Origin: Desertimonas sp963733085
GTDB taxonomy: Bacteria > Actinomycetota > Acidimicrobiia > Acidimicrobiales > Ilumatobacteraceae
Length of the DNA: 64,000 nucleotides
Direction: 5' to 3'
Assembly: GCA_963733085.1 (NCBI GenBank)
Contig: CAVTBY010000006.1
Span: 1 to 64,000 of the forward strand
The notes under the pieces are model-generated. The model was not told the origin of the DNA. It made no database searches and saw only the letters and a list, made by a program, of their open reading frames with translations. The stretch's first letter is position 1; each line of letters begins with the position of its first letter. The position numbers and the translations under genes are program-made. Shown here one piece after another: positions 55,664 through 64,000 of the stretch.

Positions 55664-56935
55664 CTAGTGGCGCTTCTTCTTGCGGGGGCGGGGAGCGCGG
55701 CCGAGCAGTTGTTCGGAGCTCGGCTCGAGGCCGGGCGTCGCAGGCGACGGTAAGCGGGCTCCCACCGTCGCCGGCACGGGCGTGGCGCGACCACCTCGGC
55801 GGCGAGCGGTCGCCGGCGCGAGGATGCCGACGCCGCGCACGACGACCGTGCGCAGGTCCTCACCGACGAGGTGCTCGCTGCCTCGCGAGCCGCCCTTGAG
55901 CACGCCGAGCACTGGTGTGGCGACGAAGATCGACGAGTAGGCCCCGGTCAGCATGCCGATGAACAGGGCGAGCGCGAAGTCACGCAGCGTCACCTGGCCG
56001 AGCAGCCAGGAACCGACGACGAGCAGGGCGAACACCGGCAGCAGGGCTGACAGCGACGTGTTCAGCGAACGCATCAGGACCTGGTTGGTGGAGACGTTGA
56101 CGAGATCCCCGGCGCCCAACCCAGCGGCCGCAATGCGTCGTTCGTTCTCCTTGACCCGATCGAAGACGACAATGGTGTCGTACAGCGAGTAGCCGAGGAT
56201 CGTCAAGAAGGCGATCACCGTTGCCGGCGTCACCTCGAAGCCGAAGATCGAGTAGATCCCTGCGGCGATGACGACGTCGTGGAGCATGGCGATGATCGCC
56301 GCCAGGGCCATCCGCCACTCGAAGCGGATGGCGATGACGATCGAGAACAGCAGCAGGAACACGGCCAGGGCGATCACGGCCTTGCGGGTGATCTGCTCCC
56401 CCCACGAGGACGACACAGCGGCGACGCTCACGTCGGCGGCATCGACACCAGCGGCGTCGGCGAACGCCTCCTGCAAGGACACCCGGACATCCGCCGGGAT
56501 CTCCTCGATCTGCACCTTGACGATGTCGCCTTGGGCCGACTCCCGCTCTTCCACCTTGGCGCTGTTGCCGTCGATGCCGTGTGCTTCGACGATGTCACGG
56601 GCGTCGGACACGGAGAGCTCCCCGGCCGGCACGTCGAACGCCACGCCTCCCTCGAAATCGATGCCGAGGTTGACATCACGAACGGCCAGGGAGATGACGC
56701 TGACGACGATCAACACCGCGGAGATCAGGAAGTATGTGCGCCGGTGACCCCAGAAGTCGATCGCCGTCTGCCCCAGGAACAAACGCTTGGCAGGCCGGGC
56801 CGCGATGCGCTGTTCGACCATCGGTTCCGGCGTCACAGCGCGGCGGCGACTTGTCGGCGGCGGTTCGGCGGCGCCGAGGTCGAAGTCGTCGAACGGCGGC
56901 TCGCCGCCCTGCCCGCTGCTGTCAATGAATGTCAT
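55664..56935 (-). CDS. secF: Protein translocase subunit SecF
   Basis: 423 residues. With SecD it forms the proton-driven helper of SecYEG. A long cytoplasmic N-terminus (about 60 residues, Pro-rich) precedes the first helix (TYFLISAVLIVVSVISLAV), then NLGIDFEGGVAFDVPAGELS (family GIDFxGG), the periplasmic P1 part, and five helices with FLTILGYSLYDTIVVFDRVK and NQVLMRSLNTSLSALLPVFA. The C-terminal tail ends in a basic PRPRKKKRH. ATG at 56935 overlaps the secD stop. Both tails are longer than in E. coli, as usual in actinobacteria. Confidence 0.95.
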   Translation of the reverse strand: MTFIDSSGQGGEPPFDDFDLGAAEPPPTSRRRAVTPEPMVEQRIAARPAKRLFLGQTAIDFWGHRRTYFLISAVLIVVSVISLAVRDVNLGIDFEGGVAFDVPAGELSVSDARDIVEAHGIDGNSAKVEERESAQGDIVKVQIEEIPADVRVSLQEAFADAAGVDAADVSVAAVSSSWGEQITRKAVIALAVFLLLFSIVIAIRFEWRMALAAIIAMLHDVVIAAGIYSIFGFEVTPATVIAFLTILGYSLYDTIVVFDRVKENERRIAAAGLGAGDLVNVSTNQVLMRSLNTSLSALLPVFALLVVGSWLLGQVTLRDFALALFIGMLTGAYSSIFVATPVLGVLKGGSRGSEHLVGEDLRTVVVRGVGILAPATARRRGGRATPVPATVGARLPSPATPGLEPSSEQLLGRAPRPRKKKRH

Positions 56936-58659
56936 GATGAGGCCGCCTCTCCGAGTGGGCCTCGCACCTCGTAGTTCTCGAGGCCGAAGGTGTCGCCCTC
57001 GTCGAGCCAGCCAGTGTCGGCGAGGAGCAGCACCGCCGGGCGCGTGAAGAACCAGCAGACGATCAGGTCGCAGACCGTCGTCACGCCGAGGTACAGGGCG
57101 AAGCCGCGCACCGACCCGACGCTGAGCGCGAACAGGACGCCTGCGGCGATGAGCGACACGAGGTCGGCGGCGACGATCGTGCGCCACGTCGCCTTGAAGC
57201 TGCGCAGCGCCGAGTTGCGCACCGTGCGACCGTGGCGGACCTCCTCCTTGAGCCGCTCGAAGAACACCACGTAGCTGTCGACCGTGATGCCGACGGCCAC
57301 GATGATGCCCGTGACCCCGGCCAGCGACAGTGCGTAGTTCGTGGTCTGCGAGATGATGGCCGAGGCGGAGTAGATGAGCAGCGCCCACACCGCCAGACCG
57401 GCGATCACCACAACGACGAGGCGCCGGTAGAAGTACATCAGCCCGAGGAGGACGAGGACGACACCGACGAGGGCGGCGAAGACCGCGGCCCGGAGAGAGT
57501 CCTCGCCGAGTGTCGGCGACACCGTCTGCACCGACTCGGTGCGGACCTGAACCGGGAAGGCCCCGCGGTCGAGGACACTGGCCAGAGATCTCGCCGACGC
57601 CTCCCCGAGGGAACCGCCCCCGGCCCCACTGATCGAGATCGTCTGCGGATAGTTCGCACTCTCGACGTTGGTGACCGATTCGATGACGTCGTCGAGGACG
57701 ATGGCGATCGCGCCCATCGGACAGTTCTGCTGCCCGCTGAAGCACGCCGACGCGAGGCTGTTGAACGTGCCGAGCCCCTCGGACGTGAGGTCAGCCGTGA
57801 CGATCCAGCCCTGCTGCGGGCTGAGCTCGGCACTCGCCGAGCCGCGGGCGAACAACTCACCGCCGGACTGGCCTGACGGGCCGAGCTCGACCGGGCCGAC
57901 CGTGCACACCAAACCGTCGCGTGTGGGCAGCTCGGTGACCGTCTGGTCAGTCGGTGGTGGGGGTGGCCCGTACGGCGTCGGCGGATAGGTAGGGACCGGC
58001 CCGAGCGGGCCGAGCGGCGGTTCGGTCGTGGTCGTCGGGCCCGGCTCGGACGTCTCGGTCGGCTCCGTCGAGACCGGAGCACTCGAATCCGGAGCACTCG
58101 AGTCGGGCGCGGTCGAATCGGTCGGCTCGCTCGTCTCCGGTGCAGTCGTGTCGGCGTTGCCGGGGCGCCGGAACCCAGCCGGCGACGTCGTCCCCGTTGC
58201 CTCCGGGCCGGACGAGTTGGGCGCATTCGTGGCGGCCGTCGGCGCCGTCCGTCGCGGCCGTCGGCTCCGTCGAGTCGCCGTCGTCACGACCGGCTCCTCG
58301 ACTGGCGGAAGGCACTGCTGCATCAACGGCCGCAGCTGCACGATCCCGGCGACATCGACGGCCTCCAGCGCTTCGCGCTGGTCACGTACGCCGGGCAGGT
58401 CGACGATCACGTTCTCGCCCTCGACTCGCACGTCGGGTTCGGCGATGCCGCGACCCTCCAGCTCGTCGCGGATCAGGTCACGGATCCCGTCGAGATCCTC
58501 CGCCGTGGCGCCCTCCTCCGCCGACAGCACGACCGAGATGCCGCCCTGCAGATCGAGGCCGAGCACTGGTTCGTTGTCGGCGAAGAGGTTGACTGCGAAC
58601 AACCCCAAGGCGACCGTGACGATCCCGATGAGCGAGATCCACAAACGTCTGCGAATCAT
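56932..58659 (-). CDS. secD: Protein translocase subunit SecD
   Basis: 575 residues. Helix 1 (LWISLIGIVTVALGLFAVNL), then EPVLGLDLQGGISVVLSAEE (family GLDLxGG) and LEGRGIAEPDVRVEGENVIV. Residues about 118-240 are a Pro/Ser/Thr/Glu-rich linker inside the first periplasmic domain; part of it reads RRSRRPRRTAP, while the neighbouring frame gives DSTEPTAATDGADG, so two small indels near 58240-58290 are likely. The C-terminal membrane part has LGEDSLRAAVFAALVGVVLV, SLAGVTGIIVAVGITVDSYV and SVGSVRGFALYLGVTTVCDL. Coupled by ATGA to yajC and secF. Confidence 0.94.
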   Translation of the reverse strand: MIRRRLWISLIGIVTVALGLFAVNLFADNEPVLGLDLQGGISVVLSAEEGATAEDLDGIRDLIRDELEGRGIAEPDVRVEGENVIVDLPGVRDQREALEAVDVAGIVQLRPLMQQCLPPVEEPVVTTATRRSRRPRRTAPTAATNAPNSSGPEATGTTSPAGFRRPGNADTTAPETSEPTDSTAPDSSAPDSSAPVSTEPTETSEPGPTTTTEPPLGPLGPVPTYPPTPYGPPPPPTDQTVTELPTRDGLVCTVGPVELGPSGQSGGELFARGSASAELSPQQGWIVTADLTSEGLGTFNSLASACFSGQQNCPMGAIAIVLDDVIESVTNVESANYPQTISISGAGGGSLGEASARSLASVLDRGAFPVQVRTESVQTVSPTLGEDSLRAAVFAALVGVVLVLLGLMYFYRRLVVVVIAGLAVWALLIYSASAIISQTTNYALSLAGVTGIIVAVGITVDSYVVFFERLKEEVRHGRTVRNSALRSFKATWRTIVAADLVSLIAAGVLFALSVGSVRGFALYLGVTTVCDLIVCWFFTRPAVLLLADTGWLDEGDTFGLENYEVRGPLGEAASS

Positions 58660-59282
58660 CCGTCAGCTGGTTCGTCCGTCGTGCCCGGAGCCCCTGCGGC
58701 CGGAGTGTCGGCGGCGGGCCTGGCGCCTCCACCCTTGAGGGTCGGTCGGCGCGGGGCGCTGGCCGGCAGTTCAGCCGCGCCCGCACCCTCGGTCGACCCG
58801 GCCGTCGGGGCGGCGGCCCCGGGGGCGACGACCTTGCCCGAGATCGCCGCCCGGCTGACCCGGATCTGGACGTCGTCGTCGATCTCCACCCACACGACGT
58901 CGCTGCCCTGCTCGAACCCGGTGATGAATCCGTACACGCCGGATGTCAACATCACCTCGTCGCCGACCTCGAGGCTGGACTGCAGCTCCTTCTGCTGACG
59001 CATCTGGCGCTGACGAGGGCGAAGCAGCAGGAAGTACACGGCGACGACGATGAGCAGGAGCGGGAGCAGCCCGACGATCGTCGAGGCGGCACCACCTTCG
59101 TCGTCGTCGCTCTCGGCACTGGCGACCAGCTCGATGCTGTCGGTCGCTCGATGGCCGGCCGCCAGGCTGGCGGCGTCGTGGGCGAGTCCTTCGGGGAGAG
59201 AGAAGTGCAAATCCATGGATGCGTCGTGTTCCGATCTGAGTCCGGCCTGGTCCGGAGCGGACGACAGGTTACCGATGCTCAT
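58656..59282 (-). CDS. yajC: Sec accessory protein YajC with long tails
   Basis: 208 residues against about 110 in most bacteria. Helix at 66-87 (STIVGLLPLLLIVVAVYFLL) followed by the family LRPRQRQMRQQKELQSSLEV, then DEVMLTSGVYGFITGFEQG. ATG at 59282 overlaps the tgt stop (ATGA) and gives a 65-residue, partly acidic N-terminal extension; an in-frame ATG at 59216 would shorten it to 43. The C-terminal 60 residues are Ala/Pro-rich. Order tgt-yajC-secD-secF is standard. Confidence 0.85.
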   Translation of the reverse strand: MSIGNLSSAPDQAGLRSEHDASMDLHFSLPEGLAHDAASLAAGHRATDSIELVASAESDDDEGGAASTIVGLLPLLLIVVAVYFLLLRPRQRQMRQQKELQSSLEVGDEVMLTSGVYGFITGFEQGSDVVWVEIDDDVQIRVSRAAISGKVVAPGAAAPTAGSTEGAGAAELPASAPRRPTLKGGGARPAADTPAAGAPGTTDEPADG

Positions 59283-60376
59283 CCCCACACACGCAGCACG
59301 TCGTCACGGAAATTGGCGAAGCGCCGTTCGGTCACGGCTCGGCCGGCGGCGGCCATCAGCTGGATCGTCCAGGACACGTTGTGGATCGTGAGTAGGCGGG
59401 CAGCCGTCGGTTCGGCGACGCTGAACAGGTGGCGTAAGTACCCTCGGCTGTGGCGTGCGCACACGGGGCACGCGCAGTGGTCGTCGACCGCTCCGTCCTC
59501 GTCGCCGTGGCGGGCAGCCTTGACCTGGACCTTGCCCGCCGACGTCAATGCCGTACCGTGACGTCCGAGTCGGGTCTGCATCACGCAGTCGAACTGATCA
59601 ACGCCGAGTGAGATCGCCTCGACCAGGGACGCTGGGTCACCAACACCCATCAGGTAGCGCGGCCGGTCCGCCGGCAGATGGTCGATCGCCGCAGCCAGCG
59701 CCGGCAGCATCTCGACACGGGTCTCCCCCACCGACAGCCCGCCGATGCCGTAGCCGTCGAACTCGAGTGCCGCCGTCTGCTCGGCACTCACCCGTCGGAG
59801 CTCCTGGCTCGTGCCGCCCTGGACGATCCCGAACAGTGATTGGCCGACCCGTTCGTGACATGCCCGGGCGCGGGCGGCCCACAACGCGGTGCGCTTGACC
59901 GCCAACTCGACGACATCAGGCGGACTCGGCAACGGCGGGCAGACGTCGAGGACCATTTGGATGTCGGCGCCGATCCGCTCCTGGACGCGCACGGCGGCCT
60001 CCGGGGTCAGCCGGTGCGTCGAGCCGTCGTACGTACTCCGGAACGTGACCCCGTCGTCGTCGACCCGGGGCTCCAGCGAGAACACCTGGTAGCCGCCAGA
60101 GTCGGTGAGGGTCAGACCGTCCCAGCCGCTGAACCGCCCGAGTCCTCCGAAGCGGGCGATTACATCGGCACCGGGCCGCAACATCAGGTGGTAGGTGTTG
60201 CCGAGCACGATCTGCACGCCGAGGCGCTCGTAATCCTCGGCGCTGAGGTACTTGACCGCCCCGCGGGTACCCACCGGCATGAAGCACGGCGTCGTGTAGG
60301 TGCCACGGGCGGTGGTGGCGACGCCGGTGCGTGCGGCTCCGTCGACCGCAGTCGGGGCGAACGTCACCGGGTGCAC
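59279..60376 (-). CDS. tgt: Queuine tRNA-ribosyltransferase
   Basis: 365 residues. Swaps guanine for queuine or preQ1 in the wobble position of GUN-anticodon tRNAs. GTRGAVKYLSAEDYERLGVQ, IVLGNTYHLMLRPGADVIAR, LTLTDSGGYQVFSL (catalytic-base Asp in SGGYQ block), FGIVQGGTSQELR, and VDQFDCVMQTRLGRHG with the nucleophile Asp. Zinc site CACPVC plus a histidine in LLTIHNVSW. GTG at 60376 lies 8 nt after a TAGCGT box. queA lies 2 kb away with a hydrolase gene in between on the other strand. Confidence 0.95.
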   Translation of the reverse strand: MHPVTFAPTAVDGAARTGVATTARGTYTTPCFMPVGTRGAVKYLSAEDYERLGVQIVLGNTYHLMLRPGADVIARFGGLGRFSGWDGLTLTDSGGYQVFSLEPRVDDDGVTFRSTYDGSTHRLTPEAAVRVQERIGADIQMVLDVCPPLPSPPDVVELAVKRTALWAARARACHERVGQSLFGIVQGGTSQELRRVSAEQTAALEFDGYGIGGLSVGETRVEMLPALAAAIDHLPADRPRYLMGVGDPASLVEAISLGVDQFDCVMQTRLGRHGTALTSAGKVQVKAARHGDEDGAVDDHCACPVCARHSRGYLRHLFSVAEPTAARLLTIHNVSWTIQLMAAAGRAVTERRFANFRDDVLRVWG

Positions 60377-60384
60377 GACGTGCG

Positions 60385-60390
60385 ACGCTA
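60385..60390 (-). promoter_or_regulatory. Leaderless -10 box of tgt
   Basis: TAGCGT on the minus strand ends 8 nt before GTG 60376. It lies in the 19-base gap to the divergent hydrolase gene. Confidence 0.5.
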
Positions 60391-60395
60391 ACGAG

Positions 60396-62569
60396 GTGCA
60401 CACACGTCGCGCCCTCATCGCAATCCTCGGAGTCGTCCTCGCGGCCGCGCCGAGCGCATCCGTGGCCGGCACGGACCTCGACGAACCGATCGTGCGCCCA
60501 GGGCCCGGACAGATCACCGTGCTCGACGCTCGGCCCGGAACCAATGTCCGCGTGCTCGTTGGCGGTGATGCGGTCGTCGCTGAAGGAGCGGTCGACCTCG
60601 CCGGTTCGCTGCTGTTCCGTGAGGTCGAGCCCGGCGCCTACACGGTCGAACTCGAGGATGCCGGCGACGTCACCACGACCAACGTCACCGTCCCCGAGTT
60701 CGACGAGCCGCCCCCGCAGGACTTCTACGACGCCCAGGTCATCGACCATGGCTTCGGCTACCTGACCGTGCGTGATGGGACGACGTTGAGCGTCAATGTC
60801 GTGTTGCCAGGGGACCCCTCCGACGGGCCGTTCCCCACTGTCGTCGAGTATTCGGCCTACACCCCAAGCGACCCGAGCGGCAGCGGCCCGGGCTTGGCGT
60901 CGCTGGTCACCGCCCTCGGCTACGCCTGGGTCGGCGTCAACATGCGCGGCAGCGGGTGCAGTGGCGGTTCGTTCGACTACTTCGAGCCGATCCAGGCCAC
61001 CGACGGGTACGACATCATCGAGGCGGTGGCCGCCCAGCCGTGGGTGGCCGGCAACACCGTCGGCATGGTCGGTGTGTCCTACTCCGGCATCAGTCAGCTC
61101 TACGTCGCGGCCACGCAGCCGCCGAGCCTCGAGGCGATCACGCCGTTGAGCGTCGTCGATTCGTCGGCCCTGTACACGCTCTACCCCGGCGGCATCCTCA
61201 ACGACGGGTTCGCTCTCGGCTGGGCGCTCGAGCGCGACGTCGAGACGGCCCCGTTCGGCCAGGACTGGACGCAGACGCGGGTCGACGAGGGCGACGAGGT
61301 GTGCCGGGAGAACCAACTGGTCCGCTTGCAGAATCCGGGGTTGGAGGAGCAGATCCGCGCCAACCCCTTCTACAGCGACGTCGCCGACAAGACCGACGTC
61401 CGGCCGCTGCTCGACGACATCGAGGTACCCGTGTTCCTCGCCGGTGCCTGGCAGGACGAACAGACCGGTGGGCACTTCGCCAACATGCTCGGCGGCTTCA
61501 CCGGGACCGACCACTTCTATGCATCGCTGACGAACGGACTGCACACCGAGTCGCTGTCCCCGGCGATCGCCCCACGCTGGCTCGAGTTCCTCGATCTCTA
61601 CGTCGCCAAGCGGGTGCCTTCGTTGGACACGCTGCGGTCGATCGCCCCGCGTCCTCGGTGAGACGATCTGGGAGACCGACGACATCACACTGCGTGACGA
61701 CCGCTTCTCCGGGGCGACCTACGACGAGGCCCTCGCCGAGTTCGAGGCCGACGAATCCGTTGACGTGCTCTTCGAGGAGGGGGCCGGTGGCAGCGGTCCC
61801 GCTCGCCCCGGTGCCGGTGTGGACGGACTCGTTCCCGTCCTGGCCCGTGCCAGACGCCGTGGCCACGACGTGGTACCTCGGGCCGGACGGCACGCTCGGC
61901 AGCGATCTGTCGATCGAGCCGCGAACGACGTCGTACGTCGCCGACCCCGCCAACGTGCCCGAGGGCTACTTCGACGAAGCTGCCGGCGACAACATCTGGT
62001 CCGTCGACGCCGAGTTCGCGTGGGTCGCCGAGCCCGCCGAGACGGCGGCGAGCTTCCTGTCGGAGCCGTTCACCCGCGACACGATCGTGATGGGCTCGGG
62101 CTCGGCCGACCTGTGGATCATGGCCGATGCGACCGACACCGATGTCGAGGTGACGCTCACCGAGGTACGCCCCGACGGCACCGAGGTGCTCGTGCAGAGC
62201 GGCTGGCTGCGGGTCAGCCACCGGGCCCTCGACGAGGAGGCGAGCACGGCCCTGCATCCTGTGCACACGCACCTCGAAGCCGACGCCGCGCCGCTCCCCG
62301 CCGGCGAGCTGGTGCCGATCCGCGTCGACATCTACCCGTTCGCCCACCCGTTCCGCGCCGGCTCACAACTGCGAGTGACGATCGATGCGCCGGGCGGCAA
62401 CCGCCAGATCTGGCACTGGGACACGATCAGCGACGGCGAGACCGTGACGATCGCCCATGATGCCGAGCATCCATCGCGCATCGTTCTGTCGACGCTGACG
62501 GGCATCGACATCCCCGACGACTACCCGCCGTGCGGCGCCCTCCGCGGCCAGCCCTGCCGCCCGTTCTAA
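60396..62569 (+). CDS. Secreted CocE/NonD-type hydrolase, frameshifted
   Basis: About 724 residues. GTG at 60396 starts a signal peptide (RRALIAILGVVLAAAPSASV). A small beta domain follows, then the alpha/beta-hydrolase of X-Pro dipeptidyl-peptidase S15/CocE type: VVEYSAYTPSDPSGSGPGLA, WVGVNMRGSGCSGGSFDYFE, nucleophile Ser in GMVGVSYSGISQ, acid near VFLAGAWQDEQTGGHFANML, and His near FYASLTNGLHTESLS. Shifts near 61655 and 61775 lead into the C-terminal jelly-roll (SGSADLWIMADATDTDVEVT, PFRAGSQLRVTIDAPGGNRQ). It ends at TAA 62567-62569, overlapping queA by 4 bases. Could be an esterase or peptidase; substrate unknown. Confidence 0.82.
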
Positions 62570-63582
62570 TGGGCGTGGCGGTCGAGGAGCATGGCGTCGC
62601 CGAACGATAGGAAGCGGTAGCCCGACGCCGCGGCGATGGCGTACAGCCGCCGCCAGCGGGGACCGACGAACGCCTCGATCATCAACAGCAACGTGGTGCG
62701 CGGTAGGTGGAAGTTGGTCATCAGTAGGTCGACGACGCTCGGCTCGCGGCCGCCGGGATGGAGGAACAGCTCGGTACGCCCGGCCAGCTGCCCACTGGAA
62801 GCGGCACTCTCCAGGGCGCGCACCGTCGTCGTGCCGACGGCCACGACCCGCCGAGCTTCGGCGACCGCGGCCCACGTCTCAGCGGGAACCCGGTAGCGCT
62901 CGCTGTGCATGCGGTGGGTCAGCGGATCCGCCTCGGTGATCGGAGCGAACGTGTCGAGCCCGACGACAAGCTCGACGGTTACCCATCGGATGTCGCGTGC
63001 CCCCAGCCCGGCGAACACGTCGTCGGTGAGGTGCAAGCCGGCGGTCGGCGCGGCCGCTGACGCCGGCTCGTCGGCGAACACCGTCTGGTAGCGCTCGGGG
63101 TCGGCCAGCGCCGTGTGGATGTACGGCGGCAACGGCATCTCCCCGAGCGTGTTCAGCCGGGCGAGAACGTCGCCGTCACCGACCACTGTCACGAGGAACG
63201 TGTCGCCGGCGGCTGTCCGCGCCCCGACCTCGACGACGGCCTCACCGGCTGCGTCGAACAGGACCGTTCCGGGCGGCAGCTTGCGCGCCGGGCGGACGAG
63301 CGCCTCCCAGACACGCCGGTCCGCATCACGCGGCTCGAGAAGTAGCACCTCGCTGGCGCCGCCGGTCGCCCGGCGCAGCCGCAGGCGGGCCGGAATGACC
63401 CGAGTGTCGTTGACGACGACCAAGTCGCCCGGGCGCAACACGTCCGGGAGATCCCGAACGTGACGGTGCTCGGGGTCCCCGCCGCCACGGTCGACGAGCA
63501 GCCGGGCCGCGTCACGCGGCTCGATCGGCTCCTGGGCGATCAGTGCAGGATCGAGCTCGTAGTCGAGGTCTTCGATGCGCAC
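62566..63582 (-). CDS. queA: S-adenosylmethionine:tRNA ribosyltransferase-isomerase
   Basis: 338 residues, intact. Adds the epoxycyclopentane ring of queuosine from SAM. IEDLDYELDPALIAQEPIEP, GDLVVVNDTRVIPARLRLRR, LPPYIHTALADPERYQTVFA, SAAAPTAGLHLTDDVFAGLG (family AAPTAGLHF) and TNFHLPRTTLLLMIEAFVG mark the family. GTG at 63582 fits a -10 box 7 nt upstream. With tgt it covers the last two visible steps of queuosine insertion. Confidence 0.95.
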   Translation of the reverse strand: MRIEDLDYELDPALIAQEPIEPRDAARLLVDRGGGDPEHRHVRDLPDVLRPGDLVVVNDTRVIPARLRLRRATGGASEVLLLEPRDADRRVWEALVRPARKLPPGTVLFDAAGEAVVEVGARTAAGDTFLVTVVGDGDVLARLNTLGEMPLPPYIHTALADPERYQTVFADEPASAAAPTAGLHLTDDVFAGLGARDIRWVTVELVVGLDTFAPITEADPLTHRMHSERYRVPAETWAAVAEARRVVAVGTTTVRALESAASSGQLAGRTELFLHPGGREPSVVDLLMTNFHLPRTTLLLMIEAFVGPRWRRLYAIAAASGYRFLSFGDAMLLDRHAH

Positions 63583-63589
63583 CAGCCGC

Positions 63590-63599
63590 AGGCTACGGT
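63590..63599. promoter_or_regulatory. Overlapping divergent leaderless promoters
   Basis: TAGCCT on the minus strand (63595-63590) lies 7 nt before the queA GTG. TACGGT on the plus strand (63594-63599) lies 7 nt before the hydrolase GTG at 63607. The two -10 boxes share two bases, so the genes cannot be fired at once by two polymerases. Confidence 0.6.
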
Positions 63600-63606
63600 C
63601 GGTGAC

Positions 63607-64000
63607 GTGGGCGCAAGCCGTACCGATGCCGTGCGACTGGCGGACGGCGAGATGGGCGTCGATGTGTGGTTGCCGGCGGCAGGCAGCGGACCGGCGCTGG
63701 TGCTGATCCCGGCGATCTTCGGGATGTCGACCCATATCCGCACCGTGGCCGACCGGCTCGCCGCTGCCGGATACGTCGTCGGCGCCCCCGACCTGTTCTG
63801 GCGAGTCGCCCCGGGTTGGGTCGCGGACGCCGATGAGGCCGGACTGGCTGCGGCGATGGAGACTGCCGGCAAGCTCGATCGCAGCGCTGCCGCGGATGAC
63901 TGCGGCGCCGTTGTCGATCACCTCGCCGTCCTCCCCGAGGTTCAGGGAACGCCGGGTGTCATCGGCTTCTGCCTCGGCGGCACGTTGGCGTTCGCCACTG
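63607..64000 (+). CDS. Dienelactone hydrolase family protein, partial
   Basis: 131 residues visible, cut by the window edge. After ADGEMGVDVWLPAAGSGPAL comes VLIPAIFGMSTHIRTVADRL, AAAGYVVGAPDLFWRVAPGW and, near the end, VIGFCLGGTLAFA, where the cysteine is the nucleophile of the Cys-type dienelactone hydrolases (GxCxGG). The remaining Asp and His would lie beyond the window. GTG at 63607 fits the leaderless promoter. Confidence 0.85.
   Translation, partial: MGASRTDAVRLADGEMGVDVWLPAAGSGPALVLIPAIFGMSTHIRTVADRLAAAGYVVGAPDLFWRVAPGWVADADEAGLAAAMETAGKLDRSAAADDCGAVVDHLAVLPEVQGTPGVIGFCLGGTLAFAT

Overview
The window is a 64 kb stretch of high-GC chromosome from an actinomycete-type bacterium. GTG and TTG starts are frequent, coding is dense, and 4-base stop/start overlaps (ATGA, GTGA, TTGA) are everywhere. 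Many genes at the head of a transcription unit have a TANNNT -10 box only 6-9 nt before an ATG or GTG, the mark of leaderless actinobacterial transcripts. Gene content (DprE1, DprE2, DPPR synthase and an AftD-like arabinosyltransferase outside an obvious mycobacterial context, plus scpA-scpB-rluB, tgt-yajC-secD-secF-apt-relA and hisS-aspS blocks) suggests Acidimicrobiia or a close lineage. That placement is inference. I saw no tRNA, rRNA, CRISPR array, phage or insertion sequence.

Sequence quality matters for reading this annotation. Between about 1-20 kb, 42-50 kb, at 52 kb and at 61.7 kb many genes, including essential ones (aspS, fba), are broken by single-base frame changes after which the same protein continues in another frame. 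By contrast 20-42 kb and most of 50-61 kb read cleanly. I treat these breaks as probable base-calling or assembly indels and give one feature per gene with approximate shift positions.

Layout. 1-2.2 kb: gene ends, a secreted propeller-like protein and a small conserved protein. 2.2-21.7 kb: envelope glycan region with a GT4 and a polyprenol-phosphate mannosyltransferase-like GT2, a GMC oxidoreductase, two sugar-nucleotide epimerase-like proteins, a giant AftD-like arabinofuranosyltransferase, two GT-C membrane proteins, and the decaprenyl-phosphoryl-arabinose module (HAD phosphatase, UbiA-family DPPR synthase, methyltransferase, DprE1, DprE2). A dispersed 20-60 bp repeat recurs only here. 21.7-26.9 kb: aroA, tyrA, rluB, a Phd/VapC toxin-antitoxin pair, scpB and scpA, one leftward operon. 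27-36.6 kb: trpS, HD protein, xerD, nudix, pyrG, recN, a glycosyltransferase, nadK, tlyA and a PhaF-like phasin. 36.6-45.4 kb: NagD-like HAD, ppc, DUF1015, an L,D-transpeptidase, class II aldolase and a glycogen-debranching-type enzyme. 45.5-49 kb: zinc-ribbon protein and a CUT1 sugar ABC transporter lacking its ATPase. 49-64 kb: aspS, hisS, an unknown protein, relA, apt, secF, secD, yajC, tgt, a secreted CocE-type hydrolase, queA and a partial dienelactone hydrolase.

How it fits together: the 8-21 kb region can supply a decaprenyl-phosphate arabinose donor and polymerise it outside the membrane, implying an arabinan-containing envelope. The debranching enzyme, aldolase and ABC importer form a carbohydrate uptake/glycolysis neighbourhood. 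The rest is housekeeping: translation, nucleotide synthesis, chromosome segregation, recombination, protein export and the stringent response.
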